Shown piece by piece: positions 23,862 to 36,016 of a stretch of DNA of 64,000 nt (position 1 is its first letter; each line of letters begins with the position of its first letter). Under the pieces are notes generated by a model. That model ran no database searches. It had not been told where the DNA came from and saw only the letters and a program-made list of their open reading frames with translations. The translations under genes and the position numbers were made by a program. Source of the DNA: Diadema setosum (taxonomy: Eukaryota; Echinodermata; Echinoidea; Diadematoida; Diadematidae); NCBI GenBank assembly GCA_033980235.1, contig CM067065.1:29266655-29330654 (forward strand), read 5' to 3'.

Positions 23862-24201
23862 GTTTGTCCCAAAGTCTGCGAGTCAGATTTTTTTTTTTTT
23901 TTTTTACTTCATATGCTGTTTAGTCAGGACTCGAAAGAGAGAGTACTTGGCTTGTTGTAATGTGATGCGGTTTTGATTTCTAATTGTCCGTGGGTGGTAA
24001 GCTTAGTTTAGCTTAGCTTATCAGTCAAGATCAGCTTTATTAGGTTATCATTTGGATCTTGTTTGTTTGTTTGTTGTGTTTTTTGTTTTTGCTTCTGATT
24101 TTTATTTTTTGTTCTGTTTTGTTTTGTTTTCGCTTAGTACAATGATATTATCTGTAACATAGATAACTGTTCACTGTGTCCTTAGTGTAAGACCAGCGCA
24201 G

Positions 24202-24248
24202 TTTCAGTAATTCAACTCAATTCAAATTCAAATTCAAATTCAATTCAC
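24202..24248. repeat. CAAATT-type short tandem repeat
   Basis: AATTCAAATT-like units are repeated several times. The duplicate locus (about 39070-39122) carries a related but expanded version. Confidence 0.7.
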
Positions 24249-24551
24249 ACGAATTTTGAACATCCTGAACAAAAGCCCAGTGTTGTTACAAGCAAGCACT
24301 AACCGAGCACTCTTCTAAAATAATTGCTTAATACACAGTAGTTGAGATATAAACCCCCTGCCCTTTGAGTGGGTTATCGTTTTCCCCTCTGTTGTTCCGG
24401 AAGGAGGGAGGTTGATATTTTAACGATAGTAAACTCCCCCTCCCCTCCCCTCCCCTTTTTAACTCCTGTCATGCCTGCATGTTGCAAATACCTAGCCACC
24501 GTAACAAGTGTACACCTCTTTTTGCTGTTAGATACCACCAGAGGCCGTGTT

Positions 24552-24905
24552 TCTCCTGCTTCAGCGTAGTCCTATAACCTCTTGAAGACGTTCACATGTT
24601 ATGTTCGTGATACTGTGAAGATTAAGGACAAAATATTGAGATCATTTGAGGATGATATTGTTATAATAAAGTGTTCTTGTAAAAAAAAAAAAATAGAACA
24701 CGGGATTTGAATGCGTGGTCAAGTTTTTCATTTTCTCCTGCTTCAGCGTAGTCCTACCTCTTGAAGACGTTCACATTTGGAGTCGTGATACTGTGAAGAT
24801 TAAGGACAAAATATTGAGATCATTTGAGAATAATATTGTTAGAATAAAGTGTTCCTGTAAAAAAAGAAAACGGGATTTGAAAGCGTGGCCACGTTTTTCA
24901 TTTTG
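24552..24905. repeat. 182-bp tandem duplication within unit A
   Basis: TCTCCTGCTTCAGCGTAGTC occurs at 24552 and again at 24734, and each is followed by matching sequence to CGTGGTCAAG/CGTGGCCACG. Unit B has a single copy (from about 39435), so this duplication probably arose in unit A after the larger duplication. Confidence 0.85.
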
Positions 24906-25489
24906 TCTTTGTTTGTTTTTTATTGTTGGTAAAGGTTTATAATTATTTTTTTTTTTTGTATTTCTGGATTCTATTGATCAGATCAATAAAAATCGTGCTT
25001 TTTCATAAGTCATATGACATATACATTTTTGACATCACAAAACAAACATTTGATAGCAGTCAATGATAGTAAAATTACCAGGCGTCTGATCCTTTTTTGG
25101 ACTATACTCTCTAACACACGTTAACACCAATAACTCTAGAATCGTATACACGGAAAACAAGGGAAAAGAAAAAAAAAGAAAAAATAGCCTTCAACGGAAA
25201 CACAAAATATTACCAAAGATATGCAGAAAAAGCAAACCAAAGGCGCAAAAACACACACTACAATCTTTGAAAAAAAAAAACAAAACAAAGGTACTATTCA
25301 CCTAGCTCATTTATGCACTCTCCGTAACTTCCTTTTTACGCTAACATACACCCAGCCCTGGGCTGAAAAAGCCAAGTCTCCTGTCCCTTCTCCCGGCCTG
25401 GGGGGGGGGGTGGTATTAAACGCTGCAATCTTTGGGATGATAATGCAGAACAATTGTTTCATAAAACATAAACTGCAGTGAACGCCATG

Positions 25490-25530
25490 ACGAGAGAGAG
25501 AGAGAAAGAGAGGGAGAGAGGGAGGGAGGG
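25490..25530. repeat. (GA)n microsatellite
   Basis: A GAGAGA/GGGAGA run with no associated gene. Confidence 0.85.
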
Positions 25531-25880
25531 AATAAGAAAAAGGAATATAAACCGCATAAAGGACCATCAGAGTAAGAGAAAGGAAGAAGAAAGGGGGAAA
25601 GGCATTTGACTTTCTATAACGATATAATTTGTTCTATTTTCCTCCATTTTGCCCCATGCAAATCAAATCTATTTTTGCTTTTAGCTATTTCTTCTGCAAT
25701 CAATCTATTTTTTTTTACATATTTCACAAAATGTTGCCTTTGAGGACATAAACTTTGATACTTACAACTTAAAAGTAATTGTTTACCTAATAATATTATG
25801 AAATTGTATGAAAAAACAAAATCGTTCCCCGGTGTATAACATCATATAACACCTTTTGACATGAAAACAATTGCAAGGAA

Positions 25881-26340
25881 TCAATTTTTCTTTTTTCCTC
25901 TTGTAACAATCAATGATTCCCAGAATACTGACACATTCCGGCAATCAACAAACAGATGTTCTATTGTCTCCGGTTCACTTTTACAAAAGAAACATCTTGA
26001 GTCATCTTTTCTCCCTATTCGAACAAGCCACGAATTAAGGGGGATGAAATTATTCAGTATCTTATATTGCGTTATTCTTAATTTTGTATCAATTGTCAAA
26101 CTGGCAGGTAATTTGAAAAGAGATTGAACATCTCCGAATCCAATGACGTACATAACATCCAAACGATCAAAAAAACACTAGATTTTCCAGGGTTATTCAA
26201 ATGCAGATACATATTATATAAATGCTTTGTTGTTACGTTACATAATTCCAACCATCTACCCTTAATCCAAATGAAAGGAATAATATTCAGGGGTTTATTA
26301 TTATTGCTGGAAGTTTACGCAATGACAAACAGTGTCTGCG
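25881..26340 (-). mobile_element. Tx1/L1-type LINE C-terminal fragment
   Basis: The minus-strand frame contains KLRITQYKILNN...SWLVRIGRKDDSRCFFC and then a CX2CX8HX4C zinc-binding pattern (CFFCKSEPETIEHLFVDC). This is characteristic of the domain following the reverse transcriptase in L1/Tx1-group non-LTR elements. A run of seven T at about 26173-26179 creates a frameshift, and the upstream part (…TKHLYNMYL…) continues in another frame to about 26340, where it meets a stop. Unit B lacks it at the equivalent position, so it inserted after the duplication. It is inactive. Confidence 0.8.
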
Positions 26341-27955
26341 GGGTCTACAACATTAATATAGATAACTTTTTGAAACTAATTGAATGCGTTGAATTAGGAT
26401 CAAAGCTACATTGGGCAAGAGTTTGGGTTAGGTATATATCACTCTCTGCTGCTTTTATTATATTTATATTTTTATCATAGGTAAAATTATCAACTTTACC
26501 AAAGTTCAAATTACTATGCATTAGTTACACTTGTCTTTATCTTTTCAGTTCGACTTTTTGTACTTCATGTCCCTCAAAAAAATGAGTGATTGCAGTCTAT
26601 AGCTGCATAATTTTACATGATAATTGATAATTAAATCAACGCAGCTTATTTCCTGAATTTCAACTTCTCTTTCCCTTTTTAGGCTTCTATGCTTAAGAAT
26701 AAGGCTGTCAGGAAATTACGATGAATATAAAACACAGACATGTAAAATTTGAGTGTGACTATACTACATTGTTAATGTATGAACACAGAATATGCATGCA
26801 AATCAGTAATTTCAACAAAAAAAAAAATCCTCACACACTACAAGACAGCAAAATAAACATGGGGATGAACGAAATTGTTCGAAAAGGCAGAACCTCAAAA
26901 CTGTTTTCGAAACATGTACAGTTTGCAAATGATTAATTGTACTATATTTATAAGTATTTAGCGTTGAGATTGCACAGGGCAAATATGAATAATAAATTCA
27001 AATATCACTTTGCTGCTTATACTATTGAACACAAATAAAACGATAAATTTTGCAATAGTTGTGTATAGGATGATACAGAAGCAAACAATGCAATGAAGAA
27101 GACATGAGTGGGAAGAATAATGGTGGTATGCAAAAACTGGATATTGTAACCGAGTGACAAATAACCGTACATGGACGAAGGGAAACTTGTCAATCAGTTG
27201 CAATAAAAAAATAATTCGACAGAAGAGTGCCATGAATTTGAATGACTGAATATTTCAACTCCATCACTTTTGTAGCTTCTCCACTACTTCGTGCCGGACC
27301 TGAAAACGAAAGATCGAACTAAGAAGAAAATAATTTTGCCATCTGTGTAAAGTAGTTTTAGAAACAATGTAACTTTTATAGACATCACTGTACGTCGATA
27401 ACTATTACTGGGTTAAATTTCACTGTGCTTTGAACTTTTTTATTCAAAGCACAGTGGAATTTAACCCATTATCTGCCAAACGATTATTGTTCACTCCACA
27501 AAACAGTAATCGACATAAAGTAAGGTTTTGGTAGTGGTATCTTTGCAGTATAAACATATTTGTGATATGCATGAAACAACAAAGAAAACAACTTGATTTC
27601 AAATACGGTAAGACTGTCAAACACGTTAGAAAAGGAATATATATGCATCGATTCTAAGGACGCCATTAGTTCACATCAAAGTCACTCAAAATAAAAACCA
27701 AACGAATTTACAACTCTACACTATTGTTATTACAGTTAATTTTGAACTGAAAGCAAATATGACATGACGAAAACGTTCATAGAGGAACTTTCACAATGCG
27801 CAACACTATTTTGTCGCCAAAATCTCCTGGAATGTTTTAAAACTTATTCAATTGAAAGCTGACAAAAGGCCAGAGATAAAGCCGCTCTTAAAGTTTCGGG
27901 GCGAATTAATGGAATAGATACGGCCAGCCAAGTAGATTGTTCTAATCATTTTTTT
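26341..27955. other. non-coding interval, end of unit A
   Basis: No gene is recognised. The sequence matches 39610-41120 in unit B. A near-perfect 25-bp hairpin at 27410-27467 is absent from the matching place in unit B. Confidence 0.6.
27410..27467. repeat. 25-bp inverted repeat hairpin
   Basis: GGGTTAAATTTCACTGTGCT... is followed by an 8-nt spacer and its reverse complement ending TTTAACCC, with one mismatch (a G-T pair in RNA). It is unique to unit A and may be a tiny foldback insertion. Confidence 0.85.
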
Positions 27956-28887
27956 TTTTATTTTAATAGCATAAGTTTAAATTTACAGATGATTAAGATA
28001 ATTCTTAAATGAATGATTCCTCCGACGCAAATCCAGAGGCGCAGGTTGCGATAATCCACGGTATAAATCCGGGGTAAAGATGCAGGATATACAGTCACGG
28101 CGAAACGTGCAGAATCCAAACGTTATGACGACCGTGTCCAGTCGATGCGTTGAATGACGATTTACCGTACTCAATAATGTCCAGCTAGGAATCCAGCCCG
28201 TCACAGCAATATCCGTTGACATTAAGATATGGAGTCTATCTCCAATGTAGGCAAATTAATTCTCTGCAGGCAAAATTTCTCCCAGGCCTTATCTCCACAA
28301 ACATAACAGGTAAGCAGGTAACAAAGGACTGACTATAACAAGTCGCTTCAGAGCCAGAAGTGACGTAACTTTCAGAGCAGAGGTGTTGGGTACTCTGCTT
28401 ACTGCGGAATTTCTCCGGCTTTTATATCCATTCACCCCTTTCTACTACATTCTGTAATTTTCTCTAACCTGGGGCCAAACACTTGAACATACTACCAAGT
28501 CCAAGCTCCAGGAATCCTGGATGACTCACTGCCTAGGTTATTTGCATTACATCATTGTCAAAATTAACTACCAATCACATTGGGCTACAAAGACAGTGCA
28601 TCACTCAGCCAAATATGTTAGCACTTCCTAGAACACTCTGGAATGGGTGAAATCATTCTAGACTGTGTGAGCTATAATGTATTTCCTGTCACATGTATGT
28701 ACACTGTAGCTACATTGTATACCACCTAGAAAATTCTCCACTGATCCGGTCAGCCTGTATGTACTATATCTATACCACAAATAATGTTCTCCATTAATCT
28801 GGTCAACCTGTGTCCATACACATTAAAACAACCATGAATACAGTACATCATACATGTACATGTAACTACTGTGTGTACATTTGTGAC
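27956..28887 (-). mobile_element. probable solo LTR
   Basis: Read on the minus strand, the segment begins TGTCACAAATGTACAC at 28887. It has a TATA box (GATATAAAAGCC, about 28415-28428) after roughly 460 nt and an AATAAA-type signal near 27960 after a similar distance. This U3-R-U5 layout is that of an LTR. No gag or pol sequence adjoins it. The far end is not sharply defined, and no target duplication could be confirmed. It abuts inverted repeat arm 2. Confidence 0.5.
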
Positions 28888-29660
28888 AGTACTAGTATGA
28901 GGCTACTCTATTCCATGTTAAATAATACATGTATCTGATAGTGGTTATTGGGTATTTGTTTTTCGCCTCTAGACTTCTCCGGCAATAGTTTGAAAATGTC
29001 ACATTGCATGAAGTCGTTTGCGGTACACCATGTGGAAGTCCTGAAAAAGACTGCAGACAGATGGTTGAGAAGAGAGATGGCCGGGGAAAGTGAAAAGTCA
29101 CGAGTAAATTATTGGGAGTAAGAGTCTTTTGTGTTGTGAATTTATGTGATGTGAAGGTTGAGTAGCCATGTGATGGTCCTGAAGTCATTAGGAAGACCTG
29201 AGTGAAGCCCCATTTGAGATTTGCACCACCATACTAAACTTCAAAAAGTGCCGTACGCATGATCATCAGACATCGGTCCCTGCTTATGCTCTAATATTTC
29301 GGGAAATGGTTGTCAAGTGATAACGGTAAGTCTTGTTTCGGAAGATGAACAATAATTATACTGAATCCATCATCGAGCATAATTATCCCTTGAATATTTT
29401 CTGCAACTACAAATGGCACCTTTTCATAATGTGTAACCCTTTTGATAATAAACCATTTTTTTTTTTTTTTAGTGGAGTCTATACATCGCTGATTGATTGA
29501 TTAAACTGAGTACTGCATGTCAAATGACAGTTCTCAGAGCATTTTCATTTGTGTCGAAAATTAAGACGGCTTCTTACTGTTTTGTCGGAAATTACATTTT
29601 TCTTCTTGCGGTTGTCAGGATATCGTGTCACACTTTTCATTAAAATGGCTATCATTTACC
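28886..29660 (-). repeat. inverted repeat arm 2 (partner 17690-18570)
   Basis: The reverse complement matches arm 1 throughout. The match ends exactly where the LTR begins (ACTAGTAC). The arm lies between units A and B. Confidence 0.75.
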
Positions 29661-30788
29661 TTCTTACTTGCACCGTTTATTCATTCTTTTTTTTTTTTTT
29701 GATTGATTGATTCATTTTTCATTTTTATCATTATTATCAAATTTTAGAGGAAAAAAAAAAAAACCTTTTCGGATATTTTAAGTCAACAAAAAATACGTTA
29801 TGGTTATGGTAAAAACACTCCATTCAATGAATGCTTCATCTTCCGGTTTAAAAGTAGGCTTCAATGTAAATGCTGAATTGTAGCAACTGTGCTGAAAAAT
29901 GAAATAACTCTGTGTTAATTACTATTTTCTTAGTAGGTAGCTTGAATTTAATGAAATTCAATTCATTTCCACATCATAGGATGGAAGACCTGTTCATGAT
30001 AGAACTATTATCTATCGTCGCTTTCATATCAATTATCATTCAATTTCTGGTACTTGTACTTGTCCCCACAAAGACAAAGACAACTTTTAGAAACAATTTT
30101 CCATTCGTTAGTACGATATATACTGGTGAGGAACTTCCTCAAGTTAGATAGAGATGATCTCAATACAGTTAGGTACGACGCGAGACTAAAGGAACGCGTT
30201 TCCCTTTTTTTTCTCAAATGATTATCAAATGTCAGGCTTTTCGGCCAAACCTTTGCACGAACCCTTTCATGGTTTGTTTGTTCGTGTTTTTTTTTTCTCT
30301 CTCTCTCTCTCGAAAACTAGGCAAATCAAGTTTTGGTTTCTTGGTGTGGGAGTCATTTACAGGATATCATTCCACGGTCAAATATGAAACCTCTATTAAT
30401 AAGATGTTACAATCACTTCTTTCATAAATGGTGTTTGAAGTGAATCCGAAATGACCTTGTATAAAAAAAAAGGAAGCTTCATTGAATTCTTATAACCGAA
30501 GTGGGGAAAGCCACTTTTCGAGAACACAAGACAATATAGAGCCCTTTTGTAGCTTGTCAGGCAAGATGATGTTGTTCTGGATCACACTTAATCAAGTTTC
30601 AGTTTCTATGTTTGTTATCAGATCTGAAAATACGCTTAGAACGTATTTAATAACACGTTGAACACTGAGTCTGCACTTGAGCGTGGTATCTATGACCTCT
30701 TTAGTGATTGGTAAACGGCACAAATGATTTTGTTTCGCATCCACAGAGGCATTTCCTGTTTGTGGTATCTATTAAACTGTACCTCTTT

Positions 30789-30832
<44 letters not shown>

Positions 30833-30990
30833 TTGGGGAACTGAAATGAAATGATTCATTGCTGTCCATTCCGAATCTTTAATAGTTGCACATCGGGCCA
30901 CGAAAAGTTAACCTTTCAGAAAATTTGGTGGTACAGATTATATATTCTTTTTCAGGGCAACCGTAAATGTCAAGTTTTTGGTATATAAAT

Positions 30991-31237
30991 GAAGAGTTTG
31001 TTTGCAAAAACCGATAAGTCCATATTTGCCAAATGGAGATATTTGCGATTAAAGGTCAAGAAAAATAAAGAGAATAATGAGAAAATTGTTACTTCTTTTG
31101 ACCATAACTTCAAAAATGTACCTTTATATGTAGTGACCAATATATCATTTAAAAGGTATTATTTTGTACTTTATGACAGAGATCGTACTTCAAAATCTTC
31201 AAAAATGGACTTATCGGTTTTTGCAAACAAACCCTTC
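30991..31237 (+). mobile_element. 247-bp MITE (family M), copy 1
   Basis: Inverted ends begin GAAGAGTTTGTTTGCAAAAA and extend for about 33 bp (…CCGATAAGTCCAT). AAAT flanks both sides (30987-30990 and 31238-31241), a 4-bp target duplication. Unit A is empty at this position. The 84-codon frame through it is a by-product of AT-rich repeat sequence. Confidence 0.9.
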
Positions 31238-31387
31238 AAATAATAACGTATTCAGTTACGTGAAATCAAATATACTATGCACAAACAATCACTTTACATG
31301 CATGCACACACAACATACAGTGATTGCTTAAATACTATTGATTGCAAAACCATGCATAATGAACGAACATAATGTGATAGATCCACA

Positions 31388-31600
31388 TATGTGACCGTGC
31401 ATCATAAATCAAACCAAAAGTCGAACCATTTGATTTTAAGTGAGGACTCAAAAAAGGTGAAATGGTTCAATCGAGTCAATCCTGAGTTTTTCATATTTTC
31501 TGAAAGAGCTATCCTTCTTTTACATTATTCTCTAGTTTGGTATCTTAGCATGGATGGAAAAGTGTGTTTGTAGCTGATTTTCTTCGACGTTCTTCTTTTT
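31388..31600 (-). mobile_element. 685-bp TIR element, copy 2 (truncated, inverted)
   Basis: The end word TATGTGACCGTGCATCATAA is present. The internal sequence is the reverse complement of the right half of copy 1 as far as the TTCTTTTACATTAT word and slightly beyond. The other end is missing. It is private to unit B. Confidence 0.75.
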
Positions 31601-31648
31601 TTTTTGGGGGGGGGGGGAAGAAGAGTAGAATGATCAGGTATGACTGTT

Positions 31649-32139
31649 ACCCCTTTCAGTAACTCCCCTGGCTAGCGCCAGGCCCGAGCTAAGTCGTAAA
31701 ATTTTGAGTTTATGAATGGGTCGGGCCAAAGTGGCCCGCGCCAGGAGCGGGCCAGGAGCGGGCTATTTTGGCGCTGCTGCAGCTAGCACCAGGTGCGGAC
31801 CAGGCACGGGCCTGGCGCTGATCGAAGAGTTTATGAACGATAGCAGCGCCAGGCACGGGCCAAAATTCCTTTCACGGTCAAAGGTCACAGCTTACGCTAC
31901 TCAGCTCATAAGCAAGCGGCATGCACATCAAATATCGCGCAAAAATGCACTTCCGCTCTGTCCATGACGTGTTCAGTTACCATGGCAGTTATCCCTTACG
32001 TGGCCGACTTCGTGAATGGGTCATCGTAAAAGTAGCGCGGCTCTCCTGTAGTTACTGAACGCAATTTTTACTGCTTGGCACGGGCCAGATTAGCTCGGGC
32101 CAGGAGCTGGCCAGAAATGCATGAGTCACTGAAAGGGGT
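31649..32139. mobile_element. GC-rich inverted-repeat element
   Basis: Inverted ends read ACCCCTTTCAGTAACTCCCC and, from the right, ACCCCTTTCAGTGACTCATG. Both arms continue to CCAGGCCCGAGCTAA or its equivalent. The interior repeats GCGCCAGG, CGGGCCAGGAGCGGGCC and similar words many times, giving a striking GC-rich island. It is private to unit B and has no credible coding sequence. Confidence 0.8.
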
Positions 32140-32629
32140 ATAAGAGGCCGCTTTTCATGTCTTGAAATCCTTTGCACAGTCTTCACTTTCATGTCTCATA
32201 AATTTTGAAAGGATGGTGCTACTGTTTTGAAAGTTGGCATTAATCATGTGGTGAATGTACTAATAGAACATCTTTAATTTTAACTTAATCTAATAATCCC
32301 TTCATTGTTGTTGCTCCGTTATGCTGAATTATGCTGAACCAATAAGCGCAATCATGGTGTAAAAAAGAAAAAAAAAGTTGAAGCAATTTCCCAGTTGCAT
32401 TCCTCACTGAAGGAAACAAACAATCCAACTTCCTTTAAAGATATATGGGGGTGCTGTGGTATATACATGTATTATATAGCATATATGATATGTTAGAGCT
32501 GTATCAACACTGACGAGGCTACCCCGGATAAAGAAGACCTTCTTAGTTTTATTAATATCATCATTGTCATATTGGTAGAAAAACATAAGCTCTGAAGAAA
32601 GAATCTGTGATTGCCTTCTCATAAACTCT

Positions 32630-32661
32630 CTTTCTCTCTCTCTCTCCCTCTCTCTCTCTGT
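32630..32661. repeat. (CT)n microsatellite
   Basis: A CTCTCT run with interruptions, the counterpart of 20677-20704 in unit A. Confidence 0.8.
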
Positions 32662-32969
32662 TGAGACATATGTATACGCACGCATGCATATAATAATCAA
32701 GCAAATATAATTATGTTTTATGCAATTATGTTTAAATTAGTAAATCCTTAAATCTTGAACAACAACAAAAAATCGTCTGTTTATGGATGTATATCAAACA
32801 ACGGGGGGAGGGAGTAATTAAAAAAACAAAGTAGCACAAGATAAATTGAAAACAAGATAGCAAGAGAGTAGCGCAAAATACTCTCATGAAAACTTGATTA
32901 ATTTACCTCAATGATACTTGTTCTTGTTCTTATTGTTTTGTATAATGAGTTAAAAGGCGATGATAATAT

Positions 32970-33216
32970 GAAGAGTTTGTTCGCAAACACCGATAAGTCT
33001 ATTTTTGAAGATTTTGAAGTACGGTCTTTGTCATAAAGTACACAATAATACCTTTTAAATGATATATTGGTCACTACATATAAAGGTACATTTTTGAAGT
33101 TATGGTCAAAAGAAGCAACAATTTTCTCATTATTCTCTTTATTTTTCTTGACCTTTAATCGCAAATATCTCCATTTGGCAAATATGGACTTATCGGTTTT
33201 TGGGAACAAACTCTTC
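32970..33216 (-). mobile_element. 247-bp MITE (family M), copy 2
   Basis: Exactly the same length as copy 1 but in inverted orientation. ATAT lies on both sides (32966-32969 and 33217-33220). The empty site is seen in unit A near 21000. The 106-codon minus-strand frame is not a gene. Confidence 0.9.
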
Positions 33217-34272
33217 ATATTATGATATATTTTTTACAAATTATATGGACATAATATGCAGTTTTGGTATTGTGTACTGACCATAGTACAGGTCAACGTC
33301 ATCAAAGCACAGTGCACACCTCAAAACACTGTATACCCAGACCTGTGCTCTGCTATTTAATGATAATAGTAGTAGATGTGAATGGTGGCTCTTGGTGAGG
33401 TAGAGAAATAATATCGTACAATTTACCCTCGATTTGAAATTGCTTTATGTTTTTCACCAAAAAGTTTTCTTTATGCAATCGTACACCGCAATGTATATAA
33501 TGCGATGGAATAAACCCTTATAAAAAATTATGTATATGATGATTATTGTGAACTTTGTTATAAATCGTACTAAAACCGAATGCTGAAATAAATTGAAATG
33601 AAGAGAACTGCCGTTTTGGCATTTCAAAAAAAATTACATGAGGTAGATATCATAACATACATTTGTAAGATCATCGTATAGTGCCCAGAAACATATCCAT
33701 GCAAAGAGTCTAAAGAGATAAATACTCATATCTTATTATAACCAAACAAATTGATTTCTTTCTAGGAATCTTTCCCCTCATCTTTCCCACTAATTCAATT
33801 AAATCAATGATTTCTCCAAATTTCACCAATTCAATGATTTTGAATACAATTCACTATGAGTGAAGTTAAAAAGAAAATTAAGAGATATTTTTAATAGTTC
33901 AACCACGTTTATCTCATATTTGTTCATCATAATGACATTATGTTCAAGACTATGAAATAATCGAGGGATTTGGCAAGAACACGTTCATACGAGTAATATT
34001 TAGGCGTCATTCATTACAATATCATGCAAAGATATTTCAAATTTTCCGAATCTCCAGCGGCTCAATGAAATGTTGCTCGTGAATCTTATTTCTTTTTTTC
34101 AAAACCGCAATATACAGGGTTAATATCACTCTTTAAATATTCTTATAGTTTCCTTTACCAGGAAAAGGGGGAAAATTAACCAATTTACAGAGACATGCTA
34201 ATACGCTTCGTCTCAGTTCTAAACAACCATGAAGCTAGAGGGTTTCATTTCCAGCACCATATCATGTTTATG

Positions 34273-34278
34273 TTTATT
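34273..34278 (-). terminator. AATAAA overlapping the stop of the receptor pseudogene
   Basis: GGA AAA TAA ACA on the minus strand places AATAAA over the stop (34274-34276), exactly as in the intact copy. Confidence 0.45.
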
Positions 34279-36016
34279 TTCCGCTCTTACTTGGTAATGG
34301 TGGAGGAACCAGGGTCTCTAACGACTTTTGTCCGAGGATAATCGGCGTTTTCGGGCAACGTTTGGTGTCATTACGTCGCTTTCTCCCGCACGCAGTCACC
34401 GACTCGTTCATGTAAACATCACCTAGAAAGTATGTCCCTGAATCATCAAGAGGCATGCTGGCTTGCTGGGGACAAATTCCTCCATCCAACTTCCGATTAA
34501 GCGACTCATCCCCGGATTCTCCCGCACCAACAGAAGCATAATACGTCGAGGCAGTAACAAAAGGGAGACCAGTGTCGTACGTGTAAATAATATACAAAGC
34601 AGATTCATATAGCACAGCGTCAGGTGTTTCGTAGATTGTATCTACAAAACCAGCAGCGCCCTGCTGGATTTTTAAAGGATTCTAGTGGTAATTAATCGAT
34701 ATCTTCACCATCGACGAGATCCTTTTTCCCTTGTGTCACTGAAAGTTTGGTAATATCTCGTCGGTATTTCCTAAATAGTGATATTATCACAGAAACCAAA
34801 AATACGACAAATATCGCCAGACCAGCTATTCCACTAATAACTCCAACCTGCCACACCGTCAATCTCGTTAAAGAAGGTCTAGAGGTACTTTGAAAATAAG
34901 ATGGAGAGACGGAGGTTTCCTGAACAGTTGTTGGTCAAGATTCTATGCTTAGCACTCGAGACGTGATTGTAATGGTGGCGGATCTGTAAGAAGAATGTAA
35001 CATTCTCGGTTCAAATCCGTTCGTGATGTTAATCGTAAGCGTGGCATTGCTTGAGGAGTTTCCATCGGAATTTGAAGAGAAACACAAAACGAGTATCTCC
35101 TCCTGGACAGTCGTTGAACGAATCGGTGAATCAGGACTGATGGAAATATTTGCAACATTGCTCCGAGAGTCACACCCACTAACTTTTCCCTCGGGCTGGC
35201 AAGACCACTCGAACGTGAAATCCAATGGGAAACCCTCAGCTATACACTTGAGGGCAACACTTGTCAATAATGGGAAAGGGAGTTATGATTGGGAAGACAT
35301 CACTCTCACTGTAGGTTGTTGCATCACTTTTATTGGTCCAATTAAGCACTCGAGCCGTCTTCCGGGAAAATCATATTCACTTGCGACAATGCAGGTAATG
35401 TTTTTCAAATGCATCTGCACTGATATTCGCAAATTCTTTTTGATAATTCTCAGTAGTCCTTGTTGAGAAATGCGAGGCCACTGAAGAAGGGGGGCGAGGA
35501 CAGAGCTTGACGATGTGAATCCTAGGTCAGGAGGTGTGTTACTTTGGCGGACGTTACACTGGAGAGGAAGCGTGTGGCCCTCGTGAAGAGGTTGGGGATT
35601 TTGTGGTGAGCACGTCACATCTGACTCACTAGGAAAGTATAAGACCTCAAGGTTGGCACTACGCGATACATAGCACCCGTTATCATTTTGGTATTCACAT
35701 CTCAACGTACGTGACCCCTTTCGAAGGCAATCAACGTTTTTGTACTCGTCATAACACTGATTTTATCATCGAATGTGTCGTCTTGGCCCAACTCTGTACC
35801 GCTTGCTGAAGGGCTCACTTGCCAAGTCAAGTCGTCCACGGTCGGATTGAAATTCCGAATGGAGCAGGTAAAAATCACGTTCTGTCCTTCAGGCACCTCT
35901 CTATTTGCAGGTTCTACAGCGAACATAGTAGAATCACCTCTTATGCATACTGCATTAGAGCCTTTATCCAAACCACAAGTGAACAGAAATAACCAAACGA
36001 CTTCAAATCTCGCCAT
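34274..36016 (-). pseudogene. broken tandem copy of the three-Ig receptor
   Basis: The sequence aligns with 22050-23792 from its ATG (36014-36016) to its stop. Lesions relative to the intact copy are a 1-nt deletion near 35703-35750, an in-frame TAA at 35283-35285, a TGA at 34935-34937, a TAA at 34692-34694 and an extra A near 34670. The Ig domains, membrane span and tail are otherwise easy to recognise. The tail region (34274-34615) stays open and keeps TYYASV, YMNE and VPPPLP. A full-length receptor cannot be made. Each surviving open block lacks either the signal peptide or the membrane span. Confidence 0.92.

Larger units (their letters stand above)
19105..27900. repeat. segmental duplication unit A (partner about 30000-41120)
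   Basis: Colinear matching runs from about 19131 (ACTATTATCTATCGTCGCTT) to about 27860 and pairs with 30001 to about 41100 in the same orientation. Landmarks pair as 19360/30229, 19790/30680, 20640/32605, 20950/32915, 22050/34274, 23792/36016, 24560/39430, 26690/40000 and 27780/40985. Unit A carries the intact receptor gene and a private Tx1/L1-type LINE insertion. The two units differ mainly by insertions, which are listed separately. Confidence 0.9.

Noticed and set aside
30989..31243. 84-codon open frame on the plus strand and its 106-codon relative on the minus strand at 32898-33218
   Set aside because: Both lie within copies of the 247-bp MITE, and the third copy has lost the frame. There is no domain signature and no sign of constraint beyond element identity.
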